From the NCBI GenBank assembly GCA_017482205.1, contig JAFUNK010000008.1:1-41129 (forward strand): a stretch of 41,129 nt of DNA. The letters run 5' to 3'. This document shows, one piece after another, positions 10,074 to 17,741 of this stretch. Source of the stretch: Lachnospiraceae bacterium (GTDB taxonomy: Bacteria; Bacillota; Clostridia; Lachnospirales; Lachnospiraceae). Below the pieces are notes generated by a model that had not been told where the DNA came from, did not search any database, and saw only the letters and a program-made list of their open reading frames with translations. A program made the position numbers and the translations under genes. Within the stretch, counting starts at the first letter, position 1, and each line of letters begins with the position of its first letter.

Positions 10074-10379
10074 ATGAGCTATGTGAAGGCAGATGATGTT
10101 TTGCCAAAGACTCTTGTTGAAGAAATTCAAAGGTATGTTGATGGGCAGTTACTGTATATTCCGCGAAAGAATGAAAATTCATTGTCATGGGGAGAAAAGA
10201 ACGGTACAAGAGAAAAATTGGCAGAGCGTAATCAAGCAATAGTAAAACGCTACTATTCAGGTGAGACTATTGCAGAGTTAAGCGAAGTGTATTATCTCTC
10301 TGAAAAAAGAATTCAGGGAATCATACATGAATGTGAATCCTCTAAAAAAGAGAATGAAGGAGGATTCAAAGGTGAATAG
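10074..10379 (+). CDS. CD3324 family (Mor-like) DNA-binding protein
   Basis: A 101-residue protein resembling the CD3324 family found in Clostridia, related to the DNA-binding part of the Mor transcription activator. Typical features are the N-terminal VLPKTLVEEIQRYVDGQLLYIPRK, followed by a helix-turn-helix region around residues 50-90 (AIVKRYYSGETIAELSEVY then SEKRIQGII). Family members are mostly annotated only as probable regulators and the target is unknown. A strong ribosome binding site (TTAGGAGG) precedes the ATG. The gene overlaps the RNHCP gene by 8 bases, so the two are translated together. Confidence 0.8.
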   Translation: MSYVKADDVLPKTLVEEIQRYVDGQLLYIPRKNENSLSWGEKNGTREKLAERNQAIVKRYYSGETIAELSEVYYLSEKRIQGIIHECESSKKENEGGFKGE

Positions 10380-10794
10380 AGAAAATAAGCGAAAGCAATA
10401 TGAAAAAGGTTATTATAAGACTCATCCGTGTAATGAAACTTTTACCTGCAAAAATTGTGGGAGAATGGTAGTACCGGAAGGTGCAGGAAGTGAGCATAGG
10501 AATCATTGCCCCAACTGTCTTTACAGCCTGCATGTTGATATTCGGCCGGGCGACCGTGAATCAGATTGCGGTGGACATATGGAGCCGGTATCGGTTTGGG
10601 TTAGAAAAAATGGTGAATGGGCAATTATTCATAGATGTAAGATGTGTGGAACATTTAGTTCTAACCGAGTTGCAGCGGATGATAATCCAATGAAGCTTAT
10701 GTCTATCGCAATGAAACCTATCAGCCAGCCACCTTTTCCCATTGAGAAGATAGAAGAAATGACTAGAATGATGGGAGGCGAAGGCAGCCTGTAA
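10372..10794 (+). CDS. RNHCP domain-containing protein
   Basis: A 140-residue protein carrying the RNHCP domain, named for the conserved motif seen here as HRNHCPNCLYSLHVD. It has several zinc-ribbon-like cysteine pairs: CKNCG, CPNC, and a later CKMCG. The biochemical role of the domain is not established; the cysteines suggest zinc binding. I choose GTG 10372, which has GGAGG eight bases upstream and overlaps the preceding gene. Upstream in-frame ATGs at 10327 and 10354 lie inside that gene, and the second sits on the Shine-Dalgarno sequence. Probably co-expressed with the CD3324-like regulator. Confidence 0.8.
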   Translation: MNRENKRKQYEKGYYKTHPCNETFTCKNCGRMVVPEGAGSEHRNHCPNCLYSLHVDIRPGDRESDCGGHMEPVSVWVRKNGEWAIIHRCKMCGTFSSNRVAADDNPMKLMSIAMKPISQPPFPIEKIEEMTRMMGGEGSL

Positions 10795-10822
10795 TAATAT
10801 TGTATAGCAATGAAACATTGTT

Positions 10823-10854
10823 AGAGAGCATTACCCCAAGGGGTGATGCTCTCT
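10823..10854 (+). terminator. hairpin after the RNHCP gene
   Basis: AGAGAGCATTACCCC and GGGGTGATGCTCTCT form a near-perfect 15-pair stem just downstream of the RNHCP stop. There is no long T-run on either side, so termination is likely but not textbook. The region lies between two convergent genes. Confidence 0.55.
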
Positions 10855-10914
10855 ATTGCCTTATGACAAATTCTATAGAATTTCCTGTTGTAGCCACCAC
10901 GAGAAACGGTTTGT

Positions 10915-11595
10915 TTAGTCTGTGGTAGCAATATTCTGCAAACGTTTGAACATTTTCTTTACCGCAGGAATCTGTAATACAACCACAGTGATAATACCCT
11001 CTAATAAAATATAACTATAATTGTAAACAATGGGATAGAGTACGGCGATGGACTGCGGGAAGTTTTCCGGCATATAGTCCATCCAGTACAGATAGCCGCC
11101 GATTGTGTGGAACAGACCTCTTACAAAGATGGATAAGAGGTAGCCTAACACAAATTTGTTTTCTTTTTTGTAGAAAAAGCCCGTAATGCCCAGTGCCGTA
11201 AAGGCAAAGAAGTAGTCACAGCAAACCTGAAAAGGGCTTAACATATAGGAGCCGCCACTCTGGAAAAACTGTAAAATACTGTAGGCAACTGCAGAAAGCA
11301 GGCCGGCTTTGATGCCATAAAAATAACCGATGATGCAGATGCAAAGCATGGAAAATGCAGTGACGGAGCCGCCGTAGGGCATTTCGAACTTGATGTAGGA
11401 AAGTACAAAACCTAAGGCAAGGCAGACACCGCATACTGCCAGCCGCTTTGCAGAGAACTTGGTATTTTTCTGTTTGCGGTCTACAATGATTGCACAAAGT
11501 ATCAGTGCAACTAATAATACAGCTACTAAAGCATAGTAACCTGCGGTTCCCAAAGCAAAGGAACCGTCTTCTTGTGAAATAATAAAGTTGGACAT
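10915..11595 (-). CDS. thiT: ECF thiamine transporter S component ThiT
   Basis: A 226-residue membrane protein of the ThiT family, the substrate-binding subunit that delivers thiamine to an energy-coupling-factor transporter. It has about six or seven hydrophobic segments. The ThiT-like core LGFVLSYIKFEMPYGGSVTAFSM, GIKAGLLSAVAYSILQ and RGLFHTIGGYLYW is recognisable. An additional N-terminal transmembrane helix makes it slightly longer than the roughly 180-200 residues usual for ThiT. GGAGG precedes the ATG. A TPP riboswitch lies about 110 bases upstream, which fits thiamine import repressed by thiamine pyrophosphate. The ATPase and T subunits (EcfA, EcfT) are not in the window. Confidence 0.93.
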   Translation of the reverse strand: MSNFIISQEDGSFALGTAGYYALVAVLLVALILCAIIVDRKQKNTKFSAKRLAVCGVCLALGFVLSYIKFEMPYGGSVTAFSMLCICIIGYFYGIKAGLLSAVAYSILQFFQSGGSYMLSPFQVCCDYFFAFTALGITGFFYKKENKFVLGYLLSIFVRGLFHTIGGYLYWMDYMPENFPQSIAVLYPIVYNYSYILLEGIITVVVLQIPAVKKMFKRLQNIATTD

Positions 11596-11641
11596 AAAAA
11601 AACCTCCTTGGTATTAGCAAAGAGGGACACAAACGATCATC

Positions 11642-11698
11642 ATAAATGCAATTGGATAGAGGGTATAATGGTTGATAGTTTTAATAAATTGCATTTAT
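11642..11698 (-). promoter_or_regulatory. probable expression-platform stem of the TPP riboswitch
   Basis: ATAAATGCAATT (11642-11653) and AATTGCATTTAT (11687-11698) form a perfect 12-pair stem between the TPP aptamer and thiT. This is the expected place for the switching structure. No U-run follows directly, so translational or alternative pairing control is possible. Confidence 0.45.
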
Positions 11699-11704
11699 AA
11701 TAAC

Positions 11705-11794
11705 GTGCTTCCTTACGCCGGTATTATCCGGGTCAAGTAGTGAGGGTTAGAGTCCGAGGACTCAATCTCAGCGATGTGCTCCCCTAGCAGGTAA
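11705..11794 (-). promoter_or_regulatory. TPP riboswitch (THI element)
   Basis: Read on the minus strand, the conserved blocks of the thiamine pyrophosphate aptamer appear in order: CTAGGGGAGC, GCTGAGATT, and GACCCGGATAATACCGGCG followed by TAAGGAAG. It sits downstream of a strong promoter and upstream of thiT, the classical arrangement for thiamine transport genes. Binding of TPP is expected to reduce thiT expression. Confidence 0.95.
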
Positions 11795-11811
11795 ATATTC
11801 AGTTCATATTC

Positions 11812-11840
11812 AATATAAGATTAGTTATTTAATTTGTCAA
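11812..11840 (-). promoter_or_regulatory. sigma-A-like promoter of thiT
   Basis: On the minus strand TTGACA (11835-11840) and TATATT (11812-11817) are 17 bases apart, with transcription starting just before the TPP riboswitch. Confidence 0.75.
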
Positions 11841-11862
11841 GTAAAAAATTGTATGTTACACT
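11834..11862 (+). promoter_or_regulatory. candidate divergent promoter of the MATE gene
   Basis: TTGTCA (11834-11839) and TACACT (11857-11862) are 17 bases apart. The -35 box overlaps that of the thiT promoter on the other strand, so polymerase binding at the two may compete. A 15-base near-palindrome CACCGGTGACCGGTG follows at 11889-11903 and could be an operator. Confidence 0.45.
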
Positions 11863-11954
11863 TATATGAGTGATGTCGTAACCGCTTACACCGGTGACCG
11901 GTGGTGCGGAATGGCAGAGAAATGTTAGAAACTATATGGTCTGGGAGTGAAATT

Positions 11955-13319
11955 GTGAAGCTGATACGAAAGTGGTTTAGGGAAAATCAAAATCACATAG
12001 CACGAACCGCAAAAATTGCGTGGCCGGCAGTGTTGGAATCCTTTTTTGTGGCATTTGTAGGCATTGTGGATTCCATGATGGTAAGCCGTCTGGGAGAATA
12101 TGCCGTGGCAGCGGTAGGTTTGACTACACAGCCCAAGTTTATCGGACTGGCGGTATTTATAGCAACCAATGTGGCGGTGTCGGCACTGGTGGCAAGAAGG
12201 CGCGGTGAAGACGACAGGGAAGGTGCCGGCAGAGTGCTTTTGACAGCCTTGGCAGTGGTCGTTGCACTGGGCATTTTAATCAGTCTGCTGTGTGTATTGT
12301 TTGCAGACCCGATTATACATTTTGCAGGTTCTGAAGCGGATACCCATGAAAGTGCAGTAGCCTATTTTAGAATTATTATGGGCGGAATGATGTTCAATAT
12401 CATTTCCCTGGCAATCAATGCAGCACAACGTGGCAGCGGTAATACTAAAATTGCACTACGAACCAATCTGACATCCAATATTGTTAATGTATGTTTTAAC
12501 TTTTTGTTGATTGAAGGTAGATTTGGCTTTCCGGCATGGGGTGTACAGGGAGCAGCTATTGCTACGGTGTTGGGAACTGTGGTTGCCTGTGCCATGAGTA
12601 TTATCTCCTTATTCAGTAAGAGCAGTTTTGTAAGTGTGAAATTTATTTTAGAAAACAAATTGCGGGCAACGAAAGAAGCCTTTAAGCAGATATTCAATCT
12701 GGCGTCCAGTGTATTTATTGAACAGATATTATTGCGTGTGGGCTTTATGTCAGTTTCCGTAATGGCAGCAAAGCTGGGAACCAGAGCTTTTGCAGCACAT
12801 CAGGTGGGTATGAATATTATGGGGCTTTCCTTCTCCTTCGGAGACGGTATGCAAGTAGCAGCGGTAACTCTGATTGGGCAGAGCCTTGGACAGAAAAATG
12901 CAGAGCTTGCAAAAAAATACGGCACCATTTGTCAGCGGATGGGAAATCTGATTTCTGTGGTATTATCTGTTCTATATCTGCTCTTGGGAGAATGGTTTTT
13001 TGGTATGTATTTTGATGAGGCCGAAACCATTGCCATAGGTGTACAGATTATGCAGGTAATGGTATTGATTGTATTGATGCAGGTGTCTCAGGTGATTTAT
13101 ATGGGCTGTCTGCGTGGTGCAGGGGATGTAAGGTTTACGACAGTAGCATCTACCATAAGTGTTACTTTTATAAGACCAATAGCTTCTTTTATATTTGCCT
13201 ACGGGCTTAATTTCGGCGTAATCGGTATCTGGTGGGGCGTTGTATGCGACCAGATTTGCAGATTGATTTTGACAAACTGGCGCTTCCGTTCCGGCAAGTG
13301 GACAGAAATAGAAATATAA
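11955..13319 (+). CDS. MATE family efflux transporter
   Basis: A multidrug and toxic compound extrusion protein of about 454 residues with roughly twelve transmembrane segments in two halves, likely exporting cationic or xenobiotic compounds against Na+ or H+. The N-terminal half shows IAWPAVLESFFVAFVGIVDSMMVSRLGEYAVAAVG and QPKFIGLAVF, and the second half AAHQVGMNIMGLSFSFGDGMQ, both typical of the family. The frame is open from GTG 11901. I prefer GTG 11955, which has GGGAG seven bases upstream; ATG 11922 is possible but has no clear ribosome binding site. The substrate cannot be deduced. The HAD-CPBP gene follows after 34 bases, probably on the same transcript. Confidence 0.9.
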   Translation: MKLIRKWFRENQNHIARTAKIAWPAVLESFFVAFVGIVDSMMVSRLGEYAVAAVGLTTQPKFIGLAVFIATNVAVSALVARRRGEDDREGAGRVLLTALAVVVALGILISLLCVLFADPIIHFAGSEADTHESAVAYFRIIMGGMMFNIISLAINAAQRGSGNTKIALRTNLTSNIVNVCFNFLLIEGRFGFPAWGVQGAAIATVLGTVVACAMSIISLFSKSSFVSVKFILENKLRATKEAFKQIFNLASSVFIEQILLRVGFMSVSVMAAKLGTRAFAAHQVGMNIMGLSFSFGDGMQVAAVTLIGQSLGQKNAELAKKYGTICQRMGNLISVVLSVLYLLLGEWFFGMYFDEAETIAIGVQIMQVMVLIVLMQVSQVIYMGCLRGAGDVRFTTVASTISVTFIRPIASFIFAYGLNFGVIGIWWGVVCDQICRLILTNWRFRSGKWTEIEI

Positions 13320-13353
13320 TTATGATTTAACAAATAACAGAAAGGAAAGAAAA

Positions 13354-14919
13354 ATGTTTGATTATGTGTTATTTGACCTGGATGGTACACTGACAGACCC
13401 CAAGGAGGGCATTACCAAAAGTGTACAGTATGCACTTAAAACTTTCGGTATTGAAGAAGAGGATACCGACAATCTGGTGCCTTTTATCGGACCGCCTTTA
13501 AAGGACAGCTTTATGGAGTTTTATGAGTTTGATGAAGAAAAGGCAGAGCAGGCAATTGAAAAGTACAGGGAACGTTTCCAGGATACCGGTATTTTTGAGA
13601 ACCGTATTTATGATGGCATTCCCGAACTGATTCGTAAGCTGAAGGGAAACCGCAAAAAGCTGGCAGTGGCATCCAGCAAGCCCACTGTTTTTGTAGAGCG
13701 TATATTAGAGCATTTTGATATCCGCAGATTTTTTGATGTGGTAGTAGGTAGTGAATTGGATGGCACCAGAACGGACAAGGCTGAGGTGGTAGAAGAAGCA
13801 CTCAGACAGCTTTACGGAGAAAATGAAGAAGAGTGGGAGCAGAAAAAACGTACTACGGTTATGGTAGGTGACAGAAAGTTTGATGTTGCCGGAGCCAAAG
13901 CGCAGGGACTTATCAGTGTAGCGGTTGCATACGGTTACGGTAAAATGGATGAATTACGGATTGCAAAGCCGGATTATACAGTAAAAAGTGTGGAAGAGTT
14001 GGAAAAACTTTTATTAAAGGATACCAAAAAAGAGGTAAAAGAAGCTCCCATGACTAAAATCTGGTATGTGCTTTTCCCGGCATTGGTTTTCTTCTTTGTC
14101 AGGGAAATGGGAGCTTATATCGGACAGTTTATAATATTGAATCTGGTGGGAACACTGCCCGATGCTTTGGTAGAAAAAATTATTATCTGGGATGAAACAG
14201 GTACTATGATAGCGGGCTTAACCGGTAACGGCTCTGCCATTATAGCGGCAATAGCATTTATCATCACAGGAATTGTGTGTATAAAGTTCTTTGCCAAAGA
14301 CGATATTTCCAAGGCAGAAAAAGCGGTAAAAAAACGTCCTGTTTTGGCAAAGGCACCGGCGGCTTATGTGTGTATGTTAATTGCAGTTCCGGCACTGGTT
14401 TTGGGATTGAATTATCTTTTTGAACTTTTAGGTATTACCAATATGTCCGAAGCCTACAAACAGACCAGCGAAATGCAGTATGCGGCAGCACTTCCTCTGG
14501 CTCTGATAGTAAACGGTTTGCTGGCACCCATAGTGGAAGAAATCATTTTCAGAGGGGTTGTATTTAACAGATTAAAGGAAAACAACAAATTGGTAACATC
14601 TGTTATTGTATCTGCACTGGTGTTTGGCGTATATCACCAGAACATTGTACAGGGGTCGTATGCGTTCCTTATGGGTTGTATCATTGCCGTATTGTATGAA
14701 TGGTTCGGACATTTCTATGTGCCGGTGGTAGTGCATGTTGTAGGTAATGTGCTGGTATACCTGTTGAGTGTAACCGGACTGGCAGTGGCAATCGGTATTA
14801 ACTGGTGGATGTGCGTTGGTCTGCTTTTGGTCGGTATCGGTATGATATTGTGTTGTAGCAGTATGTATCAAAAGGTTTCTAAAGAATTTGTCCCGGTAGA
14901 AGAACATAGCGTAGAATAA
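13354..14919 (+). CDS. HAD phosphatase fused to a CPBP intramembrane protease
   Basis: A 521-residue two-part protein. Residues 1-215 are a PGP/Gph-like haloacid dehalogenase phosphatase: FDLDGTLTD with nucleophile D8 and D10, VASSKPT (motif II), and MVGDRKFDV (motif IV, about 170). After a charged linker, residues 230-500 form about eight membrane segments with CPBP (Abi, Rce1-like) motifs: PIVEEIIFRGVVF (EExxxR, about 394-400), FGVYHQN (about 427) and VVVHVVGN. Both active sites look intact. The single frame runs through without a stop, so this is a true fusion. A soluble phosphatase is thus tethered to the membrane next to a protease-like domain. No substrate can be named. AGAAAGGAAAG precedes the ATG. 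Confidence 0.88.
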   Translation: MFDYVLFDLDGTLTDPKEGITKSVQYALKTFGIEEEDTDNLVPFIGPPLKDSFMEFYEFDEEKAEQAIEKYRERFQDTGIFENRIYDGIPELIRKLKGNRKKLAVASSKPTVFVERILEHFDIRRFFDVVVGSELDGTRTDKAEVVEEALRQLYGENEEEWEQKKRTTVMVGDRKFDVAGAKAQGLISVAVAYGYGKMDELRIAKPDYTVKSVEELEKLLLKDTKKEVKEAPMTKIWYVLFPALVFFFVREMGAYIGQFIILNLVGTLPDALVEKIIIWDETGTMIAGLTGNGSAIIAAIAFIITGIVCIKFFAKDDISKAEKAVKKRPVLAKAPAAYVCMLIAVPALVLGLNYLFELLGITNMSEAYKQTSEMQYAAALPLALIVNGLLAPIVEEIIFRGVVFNRLKENNKLVTSVIVSALVFGVYHQNIVQGSYAFLMGCIIAVLYEWFGHFYVPVVVHVVGNVLVYLLSVTGLAVAIGINWWMCVGLLLVGIGMILCCSSMYQKVSKEFVPVEEHSVE

Positions 14920-14956
14920 GAAAAAATGTAAGGATTTGTAATTAAGAAAATAAAAG

Positions 14957-15005
14957 AACACCCGTAATTGAAACGTATAGCGTATCTTTACGGGTGTTTG
15001 TTTTG
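14957..15005. terminator. bidirectional rho-independent terminator
   Basis: ACACCCGTAA (14958-14967) pairs with TTACGGGTGT (14988-14997), followed by TTTGTTTTG on the plus strand and by a T-rich run on the minus strand. It separates the convergent HAD-CPBP gene and asnA and can serve both. Confidence 0.88.
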
Positions 15006-15033
15006 CTATAAATTAAAGGTTTTGCAGTTGGCT

Positions 15034-16044
15034 TTATAATAATTCAACGCCTCTTCTGGCTGCCTCTGCCATGGTGTCATCCGGCCAAAGGGAACAGTGT
15101 ACTTCACCGATATGAGCCTTTCGTAAGAAGAACATACAAATACGGGACTGTCCGATACCGCCACCGATGGTATAAGGTAACTCACCCTTGATAACGGACT
15201 TCTGGAAAGGCAACTCTGCACGTTCGGGGCAACCGGCTTTTTTAAGCTGTTTTTCAAGAGCTTCCTTGTCTACACGGATACCCATGGAGGATAATTCCAA
15301 TGCGATATCCAGTACCGGATAGTATACAATAATATCTGCATTTAATGCCCAGTCGTCATAGTCCGGTGCACGTCCGTCGTGGCGTTCGCCGGATTCAAGG
15401 GTGTCACCAATCTGCATAATGCAGACAGCTCCTTTTGCCTTTGCGATATAATATTCGCGTTCCTTGGGAGTATAGTCGGGGAACATATCTTCAAGCTCCT
15501 GTGAAGTAACGAAGAAAATATCGTGGGGCAGGATTTCTTCAATGTAATCGTAATGGATGGACATATACTTTTCGGTCTTGCGCAGTACCTTGTATACATT
15601 GCGTACTACATCTTTTAAAGTGTCAAGAGTACGGTCTTCCTTTTCGATAATCTTTTCCCAGTCCCACTGGTCCACATAGATAGAATGTATATTATCAACA
15701 TTTTCATCACGTCTGATGGCAATCATATCGGTATAGAGACCTTCGCCTACATGAAAGCCGTATTTTTTGAGTGCATAGCGTTTCCACTTAGCCAGAGAGT
15801 GTACGATTTCAGCATCTCGGCCATTTTGCTCCAGAATATCAAAAGTAACAGGACGTTCTACACCGTTTAAATTGTCGTTAAGACCGGATTCGGGAGATAC
15901 AAATAAAGGTGCAGACACACGCAGAAGGTGTAATCTTTCTGCAAGTAAGGTTTGGAAAAAGTCCTTAACCGTTTTGATAGCAATCTGGGTATCATAGAGA
16001 TTCAGTTCTGAACGGTACCCTTCAGGTATTCTTATTTCGCTCAT
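15034..16044 (-). CDS. asnA: aspartate--ammonia ligase
   Basis: A 336-residue AsnA, which makes asparagine from aspartate, ammonia and ATP. It is a class II aminoacyl-tRNA synthetase-like fold and the length matches the family. Recognisable segments are TQIAIKTVKDFFQ, LLRVSAPLFVSPESGLNDNLNG, AEIVHSLAKWKRYAL, DTLKDVVRNVYKVL, EREYIAKAKGAVCIMQIG-type sequence and the C-terminal GGGIGQSRICMFFLRK. The ATG at 16044 is preceded by GTGAG at moderate spacing. On the minus strand a possible promoter is TTGCAA, 18 bases, TAAATA around 16090-16120; I saw no T-box-like leader. It stands alone between a bidirectional terminator and the divergent radical SAM gene. Confidence 0.96.
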   Translation of the reverse strand: MSEIRIPEGYRSELNLYDTQIAIKTVKDFFQTLLAERLHLLRVSAPLFVSPESGLNDNLNGVERPVTFDILEQNGRDAEIVHSLAKWKRYALKKYGFHVGEGLYTDMIAIRRDENVDNIHSIYVDQWDWEKIIEKEDRTLDTLKDVVRNVYKVLRKTEKYMSIHYDYIEEILPHDIFFVTSQELEDMFPDYTPKEREYYIAKAKGAVCIMQIGDTLESGERHDGRAPDYDDWALNADIIVYYPVLDIALELSSMGIRVDKEALEKQLKKAGCPERAELPFQKSVIKGELPYTIGGGIGQSRICMFFLRKAHIGEVHCSLWPDDTMAEAARRGVELL

Positions 16045-16207
16045 GGGATTATCTCACTTTCTTAAATAGATATAGCAATACCTATTCTATTTAAACGCTT
16101 TTTTATCCTGTTTGCAAGTGCTTTTTTTTATTTATGGAAAATTCTCTCGAATTTCCTATAAATGAAAAAGCCTTTATGGCAGGATACCCATTGCAGTAAA
16201 TCCAAAA

Positions 16208-16221
16208 AGAACAAATGTTCT
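16208..16221 (+). promoter_or_regulatory. LexA-type SOS box 1
   Basis: AGAACAAATGTTCT is a palindrome matching the Gram-positive LexA consensus GAAC-N4-GTTC. It ends eight bases upstream of the -35 box of the radical SAM operon. Confidence 0.7.
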
Positions 16222-16229
16222 AAAAGTGC

Positions 16230-16258
16230 TTGCATAACCAGGAGAAATGTGCTAGGAT
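16230..16258 (+). promoter_or_regulatory. promoter of the radical SAM / TIGR03915 operon
   Basis: TTGCAT (16230-16235) and TAGGAT (16253-16258) are 17 bases apart. The start site near 16265 falls on the second SOS box, which explains how LexA could repress it. Confidence 0.6.
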
Positions 16259-16264
16259 AAAAAC

Positions 16265-16278
16265 AGAACAAATGTTTG
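16265..16278 (+). promoter_or_regulatory. LexA-type SOS box 2
   Basis: AGAACAAATGTTTG repeats 12 of the 14 bases of the upstream box and sits 57 bases downstream of it, around the predicted transcription start and just before the start codon at 16291. Two matching boxes flanking one promoter make chance less likely. Confidence 0.6.
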
Positions 16279-16290
16279 CGAGAGGCGATT

Positions 16291-17643
16291 ATGGAATACT
16301 TGGTTTCAAATGAAATGACAATGATGGACAAACTGCAGATTTTAAGTGATGCTGCAAAATATGATGTGGCTTGTACCAGTAGCGGTGTGGATAGGAAAGG
16401 AAACGGCAGGGATATGGGCAACTGTCTGGCAGGCGGTATCTGTCACAGCTTCAGTGCTGACGGCAGATGTATTTCCCTGTTGAAAATTTTGTTTACCAAT
16501 GAATGTATCTATGACTGTAAATATTGCTTAAACCGCCGTTCCAATGATATACCCAGGGCAACTTTTACGCCGGAGGAAGTCTGTGAACTGACCATGCAGT
16601 TTTACCGCCGCAATTATATCGAAGGGCTGTTTTTGAGTTCAGGAATTATTCAAAACCCCAATTATACAATGGAGCTGATTTATCGTACCATATATCTTTT
16701 AAGGAACCGCTATCGTTTTAACGGCTATGTGCATGTGAAGGCAATACCGGGGGCGGACCCGCGGCTGATACAGTTGACCGGATATTTAGCGGACAGGATG
16801 AGCGTCAATTTGGAACTGCCTACGGCAGAGGGGTTGAAAAATCTGGCACCCAACAAGCATCGCAAGACGATTCTTAAACCCATGCGGCAGATTCAGAACG
16901 GTATTACTGAAAATAAAAACGAAATTATGCTTTACCGCAATGCTCCCAGATTTGTGGCGGGAGGGCAGTCCACACAGATGATTATCGGAGCTACTCCTGA
17001 AAATGATTTTCAGATTATCAATGTAGCAGAGAATCTATACGATAAATTTTCTTTGAAAAGAGTTTTTTATTCAGCCTTTGTGCGGGTCAATGAAGACAAA
17101 GACCTGCCTGCGCTACCCGGCGGACCGCCCCTTTTAAGGGAGCACAGACTGTATCAGGCAGACTGGCTGCTTAGGTTTTACGGATTTAAGGCAAAAGAGC
17201 TTTTAAGCGAGGACAGACCCTTCTTTAACGTTATGCTGGACCCTAAAGAGGATTGGGCAGTGCGTCATTTAGAGCAGTTTCCGGTTGAGATTAACCGTGC
17301 ACCCTATGAGATGATACTGAGAGTGCCCGGCATCGGTGTAAAGAGTGCCATGCGTATTGTCAATGCCCGCCGTAGTGCCAGTCTGGACTTTAATGCACTC
17401 AAAAAAATAGGCGTGGTATTAAAGCGTGCATTATACTTTATTACCTGCAACGGCAGGATGATGTATCATACCAAACTGGAAGAGGACTATATCGTACGCA
17501 ATCTGACTGCTGATGCTAAAGTGAAAAGGCAGCTTGGGGAGGATGGCATGACATACAGGCAGCTATCCTTATTTGATGATACTACATTGGCAGCACAACC
17601 TACCATAGTCGACAGTGGTAAGGTTTTAATGGGGCAGATGTAG
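16291..17643 (+). CDS. putative DNA modification/repair radical SAM protein (TIGR03916)
   Basis: A radical SAM enzyme of about 450 residues in the family annotated as putative DNA modification/repair proteins. The [4Fe-4S]-binding C-x3-C-x2-C is CIYDCKYC (about C72, C76, C79). Upstream is AKYDVACTSSGVDRKG, and a helix-hairpin-helix DNA-binding motif, RVPGIGVKSAMRIV, lies near residue 343. The family occurs next to TIGR03915 proteins, as here, and is thought to act on damaged or modified DNA; no reaction is proven. I start at ATG 16291 after GAGAGG; the open frame reaches back to a TTG at 16276 inside an SOS box. SOS control is inferred from the two LexA-like sites. Confidence 0.9.
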   Translation: MEYLVSNEMTMMDKLQILSDAAKYDVACTSSGVDRKGNGRDMGNCLAGGICHSFSADGRCISLLKILFTNECIYDCKYCLNRRSNDIPRATFTPEEVCELTMQFYRRNYIEGLFLSSGIIQNPNYTMELIYRTIYLLRNRYRFNGYVHVKAIPGADPRLIQLTGYLADRMSVNLELPTAEGLKNLAPNKHRKTILKPMRQIQNGITENKNEIMLYRNAPRFVAGGQSTQMIIGATPENDFQIINVAENLYDKFSLKRVFYSAFVRVNEDKDLPALPGGPPLLREHRLYQADWLLRFYGFKAKELLSEDRPFFNVMLDPKEDWAVRHLEQFPVEINRAPYEMILRVPGIGVKSAMRIVNARRSASLDFNALKKIGVVLKRALYFITCNGRMMYHTKLEEDYIVRNLTADAKVKRQLGEDGMTYRQLSLFDDTTLAAQPTIVDSGKVLMGQM

Positions 17644-17649
17644 AATACG

Positions 17650-17686
17650 GTGCGAAGCGATTGAGAATGCAAAGCAATTTCCGCAC
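17650..17686 (+). repeat. intercistronic hairpin
   Basis: GTGCG and CGCAC with inner GCGATTG/CAAAGC pairing form an imperfect stem between the radical SAM gene and its partner. It has no T-run and probably lies inside the operon mRNA, possibly tuning expression of the second gene. Confidence 0.35.
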
Positions 17687-17741
17687 AATCACGGAAAAAC
17701 AGAATAAATAACATGTGAAATTTAAAGAAAAGGAACAGAAA

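Noticed and set aside
16045-16140. T-box leader in front of asnA
   Set aside because: The upstream region is too short and has no T-box core (TGGNACCGCG) or specifier stem on the minus strand.
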